Source of the DNA: UBA1738 sp045580145 | Lineage (GTDB): Bacteria; Bacillota; Clostridia; UBA1381 | Reading direction: 5' to 3' | DNA: 64,000 nt | Assembly (NCBI GenBank): GCA_045580145.1 | Contig: JAZNNI010000085.1 | Location: forward strand, 62,001-126,000 | Part shown: positions 50,689 to 59,666 of the stretch, piece after piece | Position numbering within the stretch: position 1 is the stretch's first letter | Layout of the letters: each line of letters opens with the position of its first letter | The notes under the pieces: model-generated | Database searches by the model: none | What the model was told of the DNA's origin: nothing | Seen by the model: the letters and a program-made list of their open reading frames with translations, nothing else | Translations under genes and position numbers: made by a program

Positions 50689-50853
50689 TTAAAAATCGGG
50701 ATCTTTACTTATGAATAACATTGGTGTAAAATACGAGCCGCCGTATGCGTTATAAAGTTGCCCTTGTGAATAATTAGGAAAATAATACAGCGTTCCTTCT
50801 CCCAAATCGGATAAATCATCTAAAATAGAAAATAAACTGATTACTTTAATCAT
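50689..50853 (-). CDS. Small 54-aa ORF coupled to the SASP gene
   Basis: It begins ATG at 50853, two bases after the SASP stop (TAAGAATG), and reads MIKVISLFSILDDLSDLGEG followed by a Tyr/Phe/Gly-rich part (YYFPNYSQGQLYNAYGGSYF) and ends SKDPDF. It is followed by the hairpin at 50587-50630, so the message would carry both genes. No family is recognised and no separate ribosome binding site is visible, so it depends on coupling. It may encode a spore-associated peptide or be a chance ORF. Confidence 0.4.
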   Translation of the reverse strand: MIKVISLFSILDDLSDLGEGTLYYFPNYSQGQLYNAYGGSYFTPMLFISKDPDF

Positions 50854-50855
50854 TC

Positions 50856-51047
50856 TTATTTGATTTTGTTTTCGTAATCTTCAATCATCTTCTTAACCAT
50901 CTGACCGCCGATTGAACCAGCCTGTCTTGCTGTTAAGTCACCGTTGTAGCCTTGCTTTAGGTTAACTCCAACTTCGTTTGCAGCTTCCATCTTGAAGTTT
51001 TCCATAGCTTGCTTTGCTTCTGGTACATTAATTCTTGATCTACTCAT
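50856..51047 (-). CDS. Alpha/beta-type small acid-soluble spore protein
   Basis: A 63-aa DNA-binding spore protein. KMEAANEVGVNLKQGYNGDL and TARQAGSIGGQMVKKMIEDY match the conserved SASP region and GPR cleavage area. It protects spore DNA. The ATG at 51047 has GGAGG at 9 bp. Expression is presumably from a SigG promoter in the forespore; I did not locate it. Confidence 0.93.
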   Translation of the reverse strand: MSRSRINVPEAKQAMENFKMEAANEVGVNLKQGYNGDLTARQAGSIGGQMVKKMIEDYENKIK

Positions 51048-51271
51048 TGTTTTTTCCTCCATACTTTTTTGAACCTATTACGTTCACTTTAAAATCTATC
51101 TAAAGCAGCCGCCGCTTGACGACTACATTGCTATTTTGTGATATTAATCTTAAAATATAACTAAAAGATTTTTCCAAAAAAATTGTATTATTATGTCTTG
51201 AATGGAAGAAAAATAAAAGATAGTAGCAGCTTTGTTATTACGCTGTTGTCAGACACGATTTCCTACATAAT

Positions 51272-51299
51272 AAAAGACGGACACAAAAATCCGTCTTAT
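51272..51299 (-). terminator. Terminator after the DUF4364 gene
   Basis: AAGACGGA / TCCGTCTT with an 8-nt loop. Confidence 0.75.
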
Positions 51300-51305
51300 G
51301 CCTTG

Positions 51306-51854
51306 TTACTCCTTTTCATCGCCTAAAAGACTTTTGAAAATTTCTTCATAGACTTTTTCAGGCTTGGCTTTGAAGTTCCTTATAATCTTTGCCGCTATCT
51401 CTCGCGAGCCTGCATAGAATGAAATCTCCATAAGCGGTGATATGTCCTCATATAAAGCACACTCAACGTTATATTCATTATCATTTATCGGAACAAGAGT
51501 TGCTCTAATATTCTTTTTAAGCTTTTCCTGTGTAAAAAATGGCTCAATATGTTCTTTTATCTGCTCGCGGATATATACGGGAATGGAGTGTGCGAAAAAG
51601 CCATTTGCCTCAATTCCTTTTGTAGTCAGCTCATAAATCGGCATTTTTTCATCCAACGGATTTGGAAGTATTTTTACATATTCTATCTGTACGAGATTAT
51701 CAAGTGCAATCTGGAAATTTGTAAAATTTATATTGCATCGGTCAAGAGTTAAGCAGGTAAGCTGTGAATGAGTTACCTTTCGCTTTGCCTCAGCAAGCGT
51801 GAATAGGATTATATACTGTATTGTTACAGGGTCATCAACTTCGCGCATATACAT
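51306..51854 (-). CDS. DUF4364 family protein
   Basis: A 182-aa protein of the DUF4364 family, widespread in Clostridia. The first 90 residues form a winged-helix-like domain (YIILFTLAEAKRKVTHSQLT ... YELTTKGIEANGFF). It may be a transcription regulator; the regulon is unknown. Confidence 0.75.
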   Translation of the reverse strand: MYMREVDDPVTIQYIILFTLAEAKRKVTHSQLTCLTLDRCNINFTNFQIALDNLVQIEYVKILPNPLDEKMPIYELTTKGIEANGFFAHSIPVYIREQIKEHIEPFFTQEKLKKNIRATLVPINDNEYNVECALYEDISPLMEISFYAGSREIAAKIIRNFKAKPEKVYEEIFKSLLGDEKE

Positions 51855-51980
51855 TATGGACGCCTCCTTTTAGTGTAATTCATATATAAAACAATATTTT
51901 TTCAATTAATTAAAATTATTATAGCATATTTTCAAAAAAAATGATATAATATTTTAAAAAATATTTTGAGGTGTAAAAAA

Positions 51981-52628
51981 ATGCCAAGATTAACAGAGGA
52001 AGAAGAATTAAAAAGGCAGGAGAAAATGTGGGAAATTGAGAATACACTTAGGGAAAAGGGATATAAAGCCATTGCAGGTGTAGACGAAGCAGGACGCGGA
52101 CCTTTAGCGGGACCTGTTTATGCGGCTGCAGTTATTTTGCCTGAGGATGCAAGGCTCGACGGAATTAACGATTCAAAAAAGCTTTCTGAGAAAAAACGTG
52201 AGGAGCTTTATGAAAAAATAACCGAGATTGCGATTTCATATTCTGTGTTTTCGATAGATGAAAAAGAAATTGATGAGATAAATATTTTAAATGCAACGCA
52301 TAAGGCGATGAATGGAGCGGTACAAAGTCTTGATGTTCCTGCAGACTATGTGATAATTGACGGGAATAGCATAAAGGGAATGGAGCTTCCGCACGAGACT
52401 GTAGTAAAAGGCGATGCGAAAAGTATTTCGATTGCAGCGGCATCAATCTTAGCAAAGGTTTCAAGGGACAGATATATAACCGAAATGGCAAAAGAATATC
52501 CCGAATACGGATTTGACAAGCATAAAGGCTATGGTACAAAGGCACATACCGATGCCATTTTGAAATACGGAGTAAGTCCCATTCACAGAAAAACATTTTT
52601 AAAAAAATTATTGGGAGAAAATATATGA
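51981..52628 (+). CDS. rnhB: Ribonuclease HII
   Basis: A 215-aa enzyme that removes ribonucleotides from RNA-DNA hybrids. The catalytic acids are in GVDEAGRGPLAGPVYAAAVI (D-E) and DGNSIKG; VKGDAKSISIAAASILAKVS and the C-terminal HRKTF complete the pattern. The ATG at 51981 follows GAGGTG. It overlaps the next gene by four bases. Confidence 0.94.
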   Translation: MPRLTEEEELKRQEKMWEIENTLREKGYKAIAGVDEAGRGPLAGPVYAAAVILPEDARLDGINDSKKLSEKKREELYEKITEIAISYSVFSIDEKEIDEINILNATHKAMNGAVQSLDVPADYVIIDGNSIKGMELPHETVVKGDAKSISIAAASILAKVSRDRYITEMAKEYPEYGFDKHKGYGTKAHTDAILKYGVSPIHRKTFLKKLLGENI

Positions 52629-52981
52629 CTACGAAGGAAATAGGTGATTTCGGCGAAACAGCGGCTTGTCGGTTTCTTGAAAAAAGCGGATATAGTATTT
52701 TGAAACGAAACTACCACTCTAGAGCGGGAGAGCTTGACATAATTGCAAAAGACGGGGAAACTATTGTGTTTTGTGAAGTAAAGACAAGGGCGAGCAAAGC
52801 ATATGGAACGCCGGGAGAGTTTGTTGATTTTAAAAAACAGGAAAAAATTATTAAGACGGCACTTTATTATCTTGGCAGAGATGACATTGATATGCGATTT
52901 GATGTTGTAGAGGTGATGTATAAGCTATGTGGCGATGTGCCTAATATAACAGAGATTAATCATATCAAATCGGCTTTTTAG
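52625..52981 (+). CDS. YraN/UPF0102 family nuclease-fold protein
   Basis: A 118-aa protein: GEDxA-like GDFGETAACRFLEKSGYSIL, HSRAGELDIIAKDGETIVFC and EVKTR, which together form a PD-(D/E)xK core. It is coupled to rnhB in the usual genomic pair; it probably acts on recombination or repair intermediates, but the biochemical role is unsettled. Confidence 0.9.
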   Translation: MTTKEIGDFGETAACRFLEKSGYSILKRNYHSRAGELDIIAKDGETIVFCEVKTRASKAYGTPGEFVDFKKQEKIIKTALYYLGRDDIDMRFDVVEVMYKLCGDVPNITEINHIKSAF

Positions 52982-52989
52982 GGGGATTT

Positions 52990-53886
52990 ATGGAGATTTT
53001 TGATGCCCACTCGGATACAATAAGCGAGCTTATAAACAGGGGAAAAAGTCTTAAGGAAAACGATATGCATATTGATATGAAAAGACTTTTAAAATATCAA
53101 TCGTATACACAGGTATTTGCGGCATTTGTTTCGCCGGAGTATGCAGAGTGTGCTATGGAGCGGGCGGAAGAAATAATAAATAGATTTTATAAAGAGGCAG
53201 GGGAGAATGAAATAACTGTCTGCCAAAGCTTTGCGGATTGGGAAAATTCAAAAACAAAGGTCAAAGCCTTTTTGAGCCTTGAGGGCGGTGAGCCGATAAA
53301 AAGTATTTTTGACCTACATAAGCTATATAATCTCGGTATACGTATGATTGCACCGACGTGGAATTTCAAAAATAACATCGCCTGCGGTGTTATGGAAAAA
53401 GAGGACACAGGACTTACCGAGTTTGGTAAAACCGTTATCCTTGAGATGAACAAATTGGGCATTATTATTGACGCATCGCATCTTTCGGAACAATCCTTTT
53501 GGGATGTGTGCAAAATAACAAAAAGACCGATATGTGCCAGCCATTCCAATTCAAAAAGTGTGAAAAATCATCCCAGAAATCTTACGGATGAACAGTTTTT
53601 GGCGGTTGTGAAAACCGGCGGATGCGTCGGAATAAATTTTTACCCTCCGTTTTTAGGGGAGGATATTTCGGATATAATAAAGCATATTGATAGATTTTTG
53701 TCGCTTGGCGGAGAGGATAATATAGGGCTTGGAAGTGACTTTGACGGAGTGGATTATTTGCCTTCTGGAATATCCGGAGCAGAGGATATGGAGAAGATTA
53801 TAAAAATGCTTCCATATACAACCAAAATACGCGAAAAAATAGCTTTTTACAACTTTCTGAGGGTAATAAAAGAACATAATTGTTGA
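52990..53886 (+). CDS. Membrane dipeptidase-type peptidase (M19)
   Basis: A 298-aa zinc peptidase of the renal dipeptidase family. Metal ligands are visible in FDAHSDT (HxD), FLSLEGGE (Glu), ASHLSE and CASHSNSK (His), and GSDFDG (Asp). No signal peptide is present, so it is cytoplasmic. It starts 8 bp after yraN. Confidence 0.9.
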   Translation: MEIFDAHSDTISELINRGKSLKENDMHIDMKRLLKYQSYTQVFAAFVSPEYAECAMERAEEIINRFYKEAGENEITVCQSFADWENSKTKVKAFLSLEGGEPIKSIFDLHKLYNLGIRMIAPTWNFKNNIACGVMEKEDTGLTEFGKTVILEMNKLGIIIDASHLSEQSFWDVCKITKRPICASHSNSKSVKNHPRNLTDEQFLAVVKTGGCVGINFYPPFLGEDISDIIKHIDRFLSLGGEDNIGLGSDFDGVDYLPSGISGAEDMEKIIKMLPYTTKIREKIAFYNFLRVIKEHNC

Positions 53887-53958
53887 ACTTGCATATTTAT
53901 GTATAAAATAAAAAGAATATTTTGTGCAAGAGAATTTGAAATTTTTGCATTTCAAATA

Positions 53959-53987
53959 TTGCATTTTTGCCGTAAAAGTTGTATAAT
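53959..53987 (+). promoter_or_regulatory. Promoter of the aminotransferase gene
   Basis: TTGCAT, 17 bp, TATAAT. Just upstream, ATTTGAAAT and ATTTCAAAT (about 53935-53957) form an inverted repeat that could be an operator. Confidence 0.7.
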
Positions 53988-54059
53988 AAAGTAGATTTTA
54001 AGTGGAAAATGAAATTTTTGCTATATGAAAAATGCAAAAATTCAAAATTGGAGGATAGT

Positions 54060-55250
54060 ATGATTTCAAAAAAAGCAGCAGCGGTGTCCCCGTCTCCGAC
54101 ACTTGCGATAGATTCAAAATTTAAAGAAATGAAAGCAAACGGCGAGGATGTTGTCGGCTTTGGATGCGGTGAGCCTGATTTTGATACACCGGAGCATATT
54201 AAAAAAGCGGCAATAGACGCGATAATGAATGGTGAAACAAAATATACACCGGCAAGCGGAACTCTCAAATTAAGACAGGCAGTGGCTGAAAAATTCAAAC
54301 GTGAAAACGGGCTTATCTATAAGCCGACAGACATTGTTGTTTCAAACGGAGCGAAGCATTCGCTTATAAATGCGTTTCAGGCAATATGCAACCCAGGCGA
54401 TGAGGTAATAATTCCTGCACCATATTGGGTAAGCTATCCGGAAATGGTAAAATTGGCAGATGGTGTTCCTGTGGTTGTGAATGCAACGGAGGAAAATAAT
54501 TTCAAGGTGACTGCAAAAGACCTTGAAGCTGCACTTACATCTAAAACAAAGGCTATTGTTATAAACAGTCCGTCAAACCCGACAGGTATGGTTTATACTG
54601 AGGATGAGCTTCGCGAGATTGCTGATTTTGCTGTGAAGCATAATATTTATGTTGTATCGGATGAAATATATGAGCATTTGATATATGAAGGAAAGCACAT
54701 AAGTATTGCATCATTTGGTGAGGAAATCAAAGATTTGACAATCGTTATAAATGGTGTTTCAAAGACATTTGCAATGACAGGCTGGAGAATAGGCTATGCT
54801 GCCGCAAATTCTGAAATTGCAAAGGCAATGGCAAACATACAGTCGCACGCATCTTCAAATCCGAACTCTATTGCTCAGGCTGCTACGATTGCAGCGCTTG
54901 AGGGCGGAATGGAAGAGGCTGACAAGATGCGCAAGCAGTTTAAACGCCGTCGTGATTTTATGGTGGAAATGTTCTCGAGCATTGATGGTGTTTCCTGCAA
55001 GCGCCCGCACGGTGCATTTTATATAATGATGAATATTGATGACCTTATCGGCAGAACGATGTACGGTGTGACTATAAACAATGCTGACGATTTTGCAAAG
55101 CTGTTTTTAGATGTTGCAAAGGTTGCAGTTGTGCCAGGAACGGGCTTTGGTGCCGATAACTATGTAAGATGGTCTTATGCAACAAGTATGGATAACATTG
55201 TCGAAGGAATTGAGAGACTTAAAAAGTTTCTTCACGCAGCAGAGTTTTAA
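54060..55250 (+). CDS. Aspartate-type aminotransferase (class I, PLP)
   Basis: A 396-aa fold-type I aminotransferase. The PLP lysine lies in INGVSKTFAMTGWRIGYAA; other conserved parts are GCGEPDFDTP, NPSNPTG-like NSPSNPTGMV, SDEIYEHL and the C-terminal VRWSYATS with the substrate-carboxylate arginine. It resembles AspC/AspB-type enzymes with aspartate or aromatic substrates. The ATG at 54060 follows GGAGG. Confidence 0.92.
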   Translation: MISKKAAAVSPSPTLAIDSKFKEMKANGEDVVGFGCGEPDFDTPEHIKKAAIDAIMNGETKYTPASGTLKLRQAVAEKFKRENGLIYKPTDIVVSNGAKHSLINAFQAICNPGDEVIIPAPYWVSYPEMVKLADGVPVVVNATEENNFKVTAKDLEAALTSKTKAIVINSPSNPTGMVYTEDELREIADFAVKHNIYVVSDEIYEHLIYEGKHISIASFGEEIKDLTIVINGVSKTFAMTGWRIGYAAANSEIAKAMANIQSHASSNPNSIAQAATIAALEGGMEEADKMRKQFKRRRDFMVEMFSSIDGVSCKRPHGAFYIMMNIDDLIGRTMYGVTINNADDFAKLFLDVAKVAVVPGTGFGADNYVRWSYATSMDNIVEGIERLKKFLHAAEF

Positions 55251-55342
55251 AAAGAACAAAGCGGCTTCGCTGCAAATGCATTAATTCTTTTCGCTTTATA
55301 GAAACGCAGCTTCCCATAAATTGAAAAAACGTAATTTTATTC

Positions 55343-55384
55343 CCTTTTTGTGAATAGTATTTAGTACTACATACAAAAGGGGAT
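55343..55384 (+). promoter_or_regulatory. Hairpin that may sequester the spoIIM ribosome binding site
   Basis: CCCTTTTTGT (from about 55341) pairs with ACAAAAGGGG, which is the Shine-Dalgarno of the next gene. This may keep translation low until conditions change. Confidence 0.4.
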
Positions 55385-55390
55385 TTTTTT

Positions 55391-55954
55391 GTGAAAAATA
55401 TTAAGAAGATATTGTTTTTCGTATTGATTTCAGTATATGCAGCGGGAGTTTGCATAGGAAGCATAAGCCAGATAAAAACACATAAGCAGGACGAGATGTA
55501 TGAATATTTAGCCGGAGCAGTGACTGAGTATAAGGTGACAGTACCCGACAGTATAAAAAGTGTTGCAAAGGATAATGCAAAGACACTTTTAATAATGATG
55601 ATTTTTGCATTTTTTAAAGTGTCCGGAATTGCCACAGCAGTTATAATACTTTTAAAAGGGTATTCTGCGGGATTTGCGATAACAACGATGCTTCGCCTTT
55701 ATGGAATAAAAGGACTGTTTTTTTGCAGTGCAAATCTTATTTCGGCATTAATTTTAATTCCAGCCTTGTCCTACTATGGCGGTGTATGCACGCATAATCT
55801 TATTAATTATCGTGATGACAGAAAAGTTTTTTTAAAAAAATATTTGTATTTAATGATTTTGCTGACCTCAATATTTTGTGTCGACAGTGTGTTAAGAGGA
55901 TTTTTTTCCTCAATATTTATGAGGCTGGCGGCATCTATGGCAAAAGCTGTATAA
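55391..55954 (+). CDS. spoIIM: Stage II sporulation protein M-like
   Basis: A 187-aa membrane protein with an N-terminal hydrophobic segment and four or five more after residue 58 (LLIMMIFAFFKVSGIATAVI, GYSAGFAITTMLRLYGIKGL). SpoIIM is part of the engulfment complex with SpoIID and SpoIIP. The start is GTG at 55391. Location directly before xerD matches other endospore formers. Confidence 0.85.
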   Translation: MKNIKKILFFVLISVYAAGVCIGSISQIKTHKQDEMYEYLAGAVTEYKVTVPDSIKSVAKDNAKTLLIMMIFAFFKVSGIATAVIILLKGYSAGFAITTMLRLYGIKGLFFCSANLISALILIPALSYYGGVCTHNLINYRDDRKVFLKKYLYLMILLTSIFCVDSVLRGFFSSIFMRLAASMAKAV

Positions 55955-56034
55955 AAATATTATCGAAAAATGTCTGTACTTATTTGGTTTTTGTGATATA
56001 ATTACTTTGTAAAGTGATTTTGGAGGGGGATTTG

Positions 56035-56919
56035 ATGCAGGAAATATTAGAAGGTTTTATCCTTTCTCTTATCGGAGTTCAGGAAAAATCCAGAAATACA
56101 ATTCTGTCATATAAAAGGGATGTTTTGCACTACTTTGCGTTTTTAAAGGAAAAAGGAATTTATGACATATCAAAAACTGACAGAACAACTGTACTTACAT
56201 ATCTCATTCACCTGAGAAACCAAGGCAGAGCACCTGCAACAGTCTCCAGACGACTTGCATCGCTTCGCTCATTTTATTTGTATGCGATTGAGAGCGGTGC
56301 AGCGGAAAAGGACCCGACTGCGAACCTTGAAACACCAAGGGTGTCGAGAAAGACACCGAGTGTACTTACAACCTCCGAAATTGAACTTCTGCTTGCACAA
56401 CCTGAGTGCGTTGATGCAAAAGGGTATCGTGATAAAGCGATGCTTGAGCTTCTTTATGCGACGGGTATAAAGGTTTCAGAACTTATAAGTCTCACAGTCG
56501 ATGATGTGAATTTAAAACAAGGCTACTTGAATTGTCGCACAAAAACGCACGAAAGAGCCGTCCCTATCGGGCAGATTGCACTAGCCGCTGTTAATAATTA
56601 TCTGGAGAATGCAAGACCGAATATGCTTTTGGATGATAATGTTAAATTTTTGTTTTTAAACTGTAATGGAATGGGACTTTCAAGGCAAGGCTTCTGGAAA
56701 ATTTTGAAGCACTATCGCAAAAAGGCAGGAATAGAAAAAGAAATTACCCCATATACTCTGAGGCATTCCTTCGCAACTCATTTACTTGAAAACGGTGCAG
56801 ACTTAAAGGCAATTTCCCAAATGCTTGGTCATACTGATATTTCTGCGACACAAGTGTATTCACAAATTGTGGATGGTGGAATACGTGTGGTTTATGACAA
56901 GGCACATCCGAGAGCGTAA
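56035..56919 (+). CDS. xerD: XerD-like tyrosine recombinase with altered catalytic residues
   Basis: A 294-aa protein colinear with XerD, in the usual place after spoIIM. The core-binding domain (residues about 1-90) and the catalytic domain are complete in length, and LGHTDISATQVYSQI keeps the last His and the Tyr. However, the first catalytic Arg (normally GIRVSEL) is Lys in YATGIKVSELISL, and the box II His (normally TPHTLRH) is Tyr in TPYTLRHSFATHL. These changes should weaken or abolish strand cleavage if the sequence is right. It would normally resolve chromosome dimers at dif with XerC. Confidence 0.82.
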   Translation: MQEILEGFILSLIGVQEKSRNTILSYKRDVLHYFAFLKEKGIYDISKTDRTTVLTYLIHLRNQGRAPATVSRRLASLRSFYLYAIESGAAEKDPTANLETPRVSRKTPSVLTTSEIELLLAQPECVDAKGYRDKAMLELLYATGIKVSELISLTVDDVNLKQGYLNCRTKTHERAVPIGQIALAAVNNYLENARPNMLLDDNVKFLFLNCNGMGLSRQGFWKILKHYRKKAGIEKEITPYTLRHSFATHLLENGADLKAISQMLGHTDISATQVYSQIVDGGIRVVYDKAHPRA

Positions 56920-57032
56920 AATAATTGTAAAGAAAATGTAAGAAAATGCTTGCATTAAGTGAGAATTAGTGCTATAATCAAAATGTTGTGTTGAAATAAC
57001 TATTGATAATGTAGGATTTTAGGAGTATGGGG

Positions 57033-58109
57033 ATGGATAAAAAAATTGATTTGAATTACGTTCTATCTCAGTTTGTAGTGGATGCTAAGATAGAGACATA
57101 TGGTAATGGACACATCAATGATACATACAGAACATCTACAAAAGACTGTATCCTTCAGAGAATAAATACAAATGTTTTCAAGGAACCTGAAAAAATGATG
57201 GACAACATTGCTGAAGTTACAGATTTTTTGAGGAAAAAAATTGTGGCAGAAGGCGGGGATCCTGATCGTGAGACCTTGACCGTTATTAAAACCTATGAGG
57301 GAAAAAACAGTTATCGTGTTGATGATAACAATGTTTTTCGTGTTTATAAGTTTATTACTGACACTATTACTATTGAAGAAGGAACGAAAGAAGATTTATA
57401 TCGTGCCGGAATAGGTTTTGGTCGTTTCCAGAGACTTCTTGATGATTATCCTGCTGATACACTTTCTGAGACAATCGCAGATTTTCATAACACACCAAAG
57501 CGTGTGCGTGATTTAGAGGATGCAGTAAAGGCAGATGTAAAAGGACGTGCTGCACTTGTTCAAGAAGAAATTAAATTTGTGCGTGAGTGTGCAGAGTTTG
57601 CATCTGTTGTAACAGACGGAATTGCGGACGGCACTATTCCTTTAAGGGTTACTCACAATGATACTAAAATTAACAACATTCTCTTTGATAAGAAGACAAG
57701 GGATGCAATCTGCGTTATAGACCTTGATACTGTGATGCCGGGAAGTGCTCTCTATGATTTTGGCGACGCCCTCCGAATTGGCGCATCAACTGCGGCAGAG
57801 GATGAGGTAAATCTTGATATTGTAAACTTTGATGAAGATACCTTTGAATATTTTGCAAAGGGATACCTTGAACAAATGGGTTCAAAGCTGACTGAAAGGG
57901 AATTTGAGCTTCTTCCGTTTTCGGCAAAGCTTCTGACATTTGAGTGCGGAACGAGATTTTTAACCGATTACTTAAATGGCGATACATATTTTAAAATACA
58001 CAGGGAAAATCATAATCTTGACAGAGCAAGAAATCAGTTCAAGCTGGTACGTGATATAATTGCTAAAGAAGATAAACTGAAAAAGATTATTGAAAAACTC
58101 GGAAAATAA
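57033..58109 (+). CDS. APH-fold kinase, N-acetylhexosamine 1-kinase-like
   Basis: A 358-aa phosphotransferase. The Brenner-type motif VTHNDTKINNILFD and the DFG-like VIDLDTVMPGSALYDFGDAL place it in the aminoglycoside phosphotransferase fold, closest in my memory to NahK-type hexosamine 1-kinases (host glycan use). The N-terminal YGNGHINDTYR is also typical. The ATG at 57033 gives AGGAG at 7 bp. The sugar substrate is not proven. Confidence 0.8.
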   Translation: MDKKIDLNYVLSQFVVDAKIETYGNGHINDTYRTSTKDCILQRINTNVFKEPEKMMDNIAEVTDFLRKKIVAEGGDPDRETLTVIKTYEGKNSYRVDDNNVFRVYKFITDTITIEEGTKEDLYRAGIGFGRFQRLLDDYPADTLSETIADFHNTPKRVRDLEDAVKADVKGRAALVQEEIKFVRECAEFASVVTDGIADGTIPLRVTHNDTKINNILFDKKTRDAICVIDLDTVMPGSALYDFGDALRIGASTAAEDEVNLDIVNFDEDTFEYFAKGYLEQMGSKLTEREFELLPFSAKLLTFECGTRFLTDYLNGDTYFKIHRENHNLDRARNQFKLVRDIIAKEDKLKKIIEKLGK

Positions 58110-58115
58110 TCAGAC

Positions 58116-58156
58116 AAAAAAACTACCGGTTATTATTGAATGGCCGGTAGTTTTTG
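58116..58156. terminator. Bidirectional terminator after the kinase gene
   Basis: AAAAACTACCGG / CCGGTAGTTTTT around a 14-nt loop, between convergent genes. Confidence 0.88.
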
Positions 58157-58158
58157 AA

Positions 58159-58659
58159 TTATTCATTTACTCTTGCTCCAAGAATGTGCAGACATCTTAT
58201 ACGGCTGAAATTATATGTGTTTAAATTCCGCTGGAAAGCATCGTTATTATGTGCGCAGATGTAATAATTTTTCCTTCCCCTTATCATCTTAATCATTGTG
58301 AGGACAAGTGTATGATAAAAATCTCCGCTACTGTTTCCAAGCTGGATAATGTCACCCGGAAGCAGACTGTCAAGTGGGACATCCTCTGCAAACGGACCTT
58401 CCGCCTCATTAGTTGTCATAAAATCATAAAAATATTCAACTCCAGACCAGGACGGGGATTTGTTGCTTCCTGAAATATAGTACCAGCCGAATGTGGGGGT
58501 GTAGTTCATAACTCCGCACCCTGCATAGACTGATTGTGATGCAAAGGAGGTACAGTCTCCGCCTAAATCTGCAAAGTCGTAATATGCGGGGTTTCGGGCA
58601 AGCGCCCATCTGAGTGCATATTGAACCGCTGCAGTTCTGTCATATTCAATTTCTCGCAT
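58159..58659 (-). CDS. Amidase-domain protein (Amidase_6 type)
   Basis: A 166-aa NlpC/CHAP-like cysteine amidase. The catalytic Cys is in LGGDCTSFASQSVYAG (about residue 35), the His in SGDFYHTLVLT (about 116), and a polar third residue probably in CAHNND. The N-terminus YDRTAAVQYALRWAL is typical of the Amidase_6 group. No signal peptide is seen, so it is cytoplasmic or exported otherwise; it may act on cell wall peptides or in spores. Confidence 0.82.
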   Translation of the reverse strand: MREIEYDRTAAVQYALRWALARNPAYYDFADLGGDCTSFASQSVYAGCGVMNYTPTFGWYYISGSNKSPSWSGVEYFYDFMTTNEAEGPFAEDVPLDSLLPGDIIQLGNSSGDFYHTLVLTMIKMIRGRKNYYICAHNNDAFQRNLNTYNFSRIRCLHILGARVNE

Positions 58660-58725
58660 AAATATTTCCTTTCAATAAAAATTTGTTCATTAATATAGTA
58701 TGCAAGTATTGAAAAATGATGAAAA

Positions 58726-59367
58726 TTAATATGCAGGTGGAAGATTCCATTTAAAGTGAGTTGCAAGCATACGTATTGCGAATGTTATACCGGCGCTAAA
58801 TGCGGCTGACAAGGTATAATTAATTGAATTTATATACATAAAATAAAATATTATGCTACCTGTAAATGCGGCAAGCACATAGATATGCTTTTTTAATACT
58901 GTAGGGATTTCGCCGACCATTATATCTCTTAAAAAGCCGCCTCCAATTCCTGTAATTACGCCGATAGTAATTGTAAAAAATGCATTTTGTGCAAATCCAT
59001 AATCTATGGCAGTTTGAGTACCCATAACAACGAATACTCCAAGCCCGAGTGCATCAAATACATTGTTTATGCTGTCAATCCTGTCTGTTTTTGTGCGGTA
59101 GAAATCCTTATACATACGTGCAACAAAGAAAACAACAATGGCAGCACTTGCTGCAAAAATTACATATGTATAATCAATGAATATGACGGGCGGCTGTATA
59201 CCTAAGAGCAGGTCGCGTGTAATTCCGCCTCCTGTTGCCGTAATTACTGCAAGAAAAACAACGCCAAATGGGTCAGTGCGTTTTTTGACTGCGACCATAG
59301 CACCGGATACCCCAAACGCAATTACTCCTATTATGCAAATGATGTCCATTACAACTTCAGTATACAA
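58726..59367 (-). CDS. TRIC/UPF0126-family cation channel
   Basis: A 213-aa membrane protein with seven segments and an internal repeat: ATGGGITRDLLLG (about residues 44-56) and TGIGGGFLRDIMVG (about 139-152). Bacterial TRIC channels are trimeric cation channels. The start TTG at 59367 is supported by AGGAGG at 8 bp; an ATG lies six codons later. Confidence 0.88.
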   Translation of the reverse strand: MYTEVVMDIICIIGVIAFGVSGAMVAVKKRTDPFGVVFLAVITATGGGITRDLLLGIQPPVIFIDYTYVIFAASAAIVVFFVARMYKDFYRTKTDRIDSINNVFDALGLGVFVVMGTQTAIDYGFAQNAFFTITIGVITGIGGGFLRDIMVGEIPTVLKKHIYVLAAFTGSIIFYFMYINSINYTLSAAFSAGITFAIRMLATHFKWNLPPAY

Positions 59368-59545
59368 TTAATTTGCCTCCTTTTATGATGCTATTCTCTA
59401 TATGAATATTAACATACTGCCTGGATTAATTCAAGGTTTTTTTAAGAAGAAAAACAGGAATTTTGAGCTGTTTGGCATTTTTTTGGGAGCATACAAAAAA
59501 TAGCGACATAATTTGTGGAAAAACGTAAAAATGCACATTTTTTTG

Positions 59546-59574
59546 TTGACAGAAAAACACATATGTGTTATTAT
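59546..59574 (+). promoter_or_regulatory. Promoter of xpt with a palindromic spacer
   Basis: TTGACA, 17 bp, TATTAT. The spacer holds the perfect 12-bp palindrome ACACATATGTGT (59557-59568), well placed for a repressor. I see no purine riboswitch. Confidence 0.75.
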
Positions 59575-59666
59575 CAAAGAGGATATAAAAGTCAGGAAAA
59601 ATTTACAAAAATCAAGAAAAACAACGAAGTTAAGGTTTTTGTTTGACTGTTGGAGAGGTGAGTCCT

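Noticed and set aside
59575..59666. Guanine riboswitch ahead of xpt
   Set aside because: The conserved aptamer core (TATA...loop motifs) is absent; the leader is short and A-rich.
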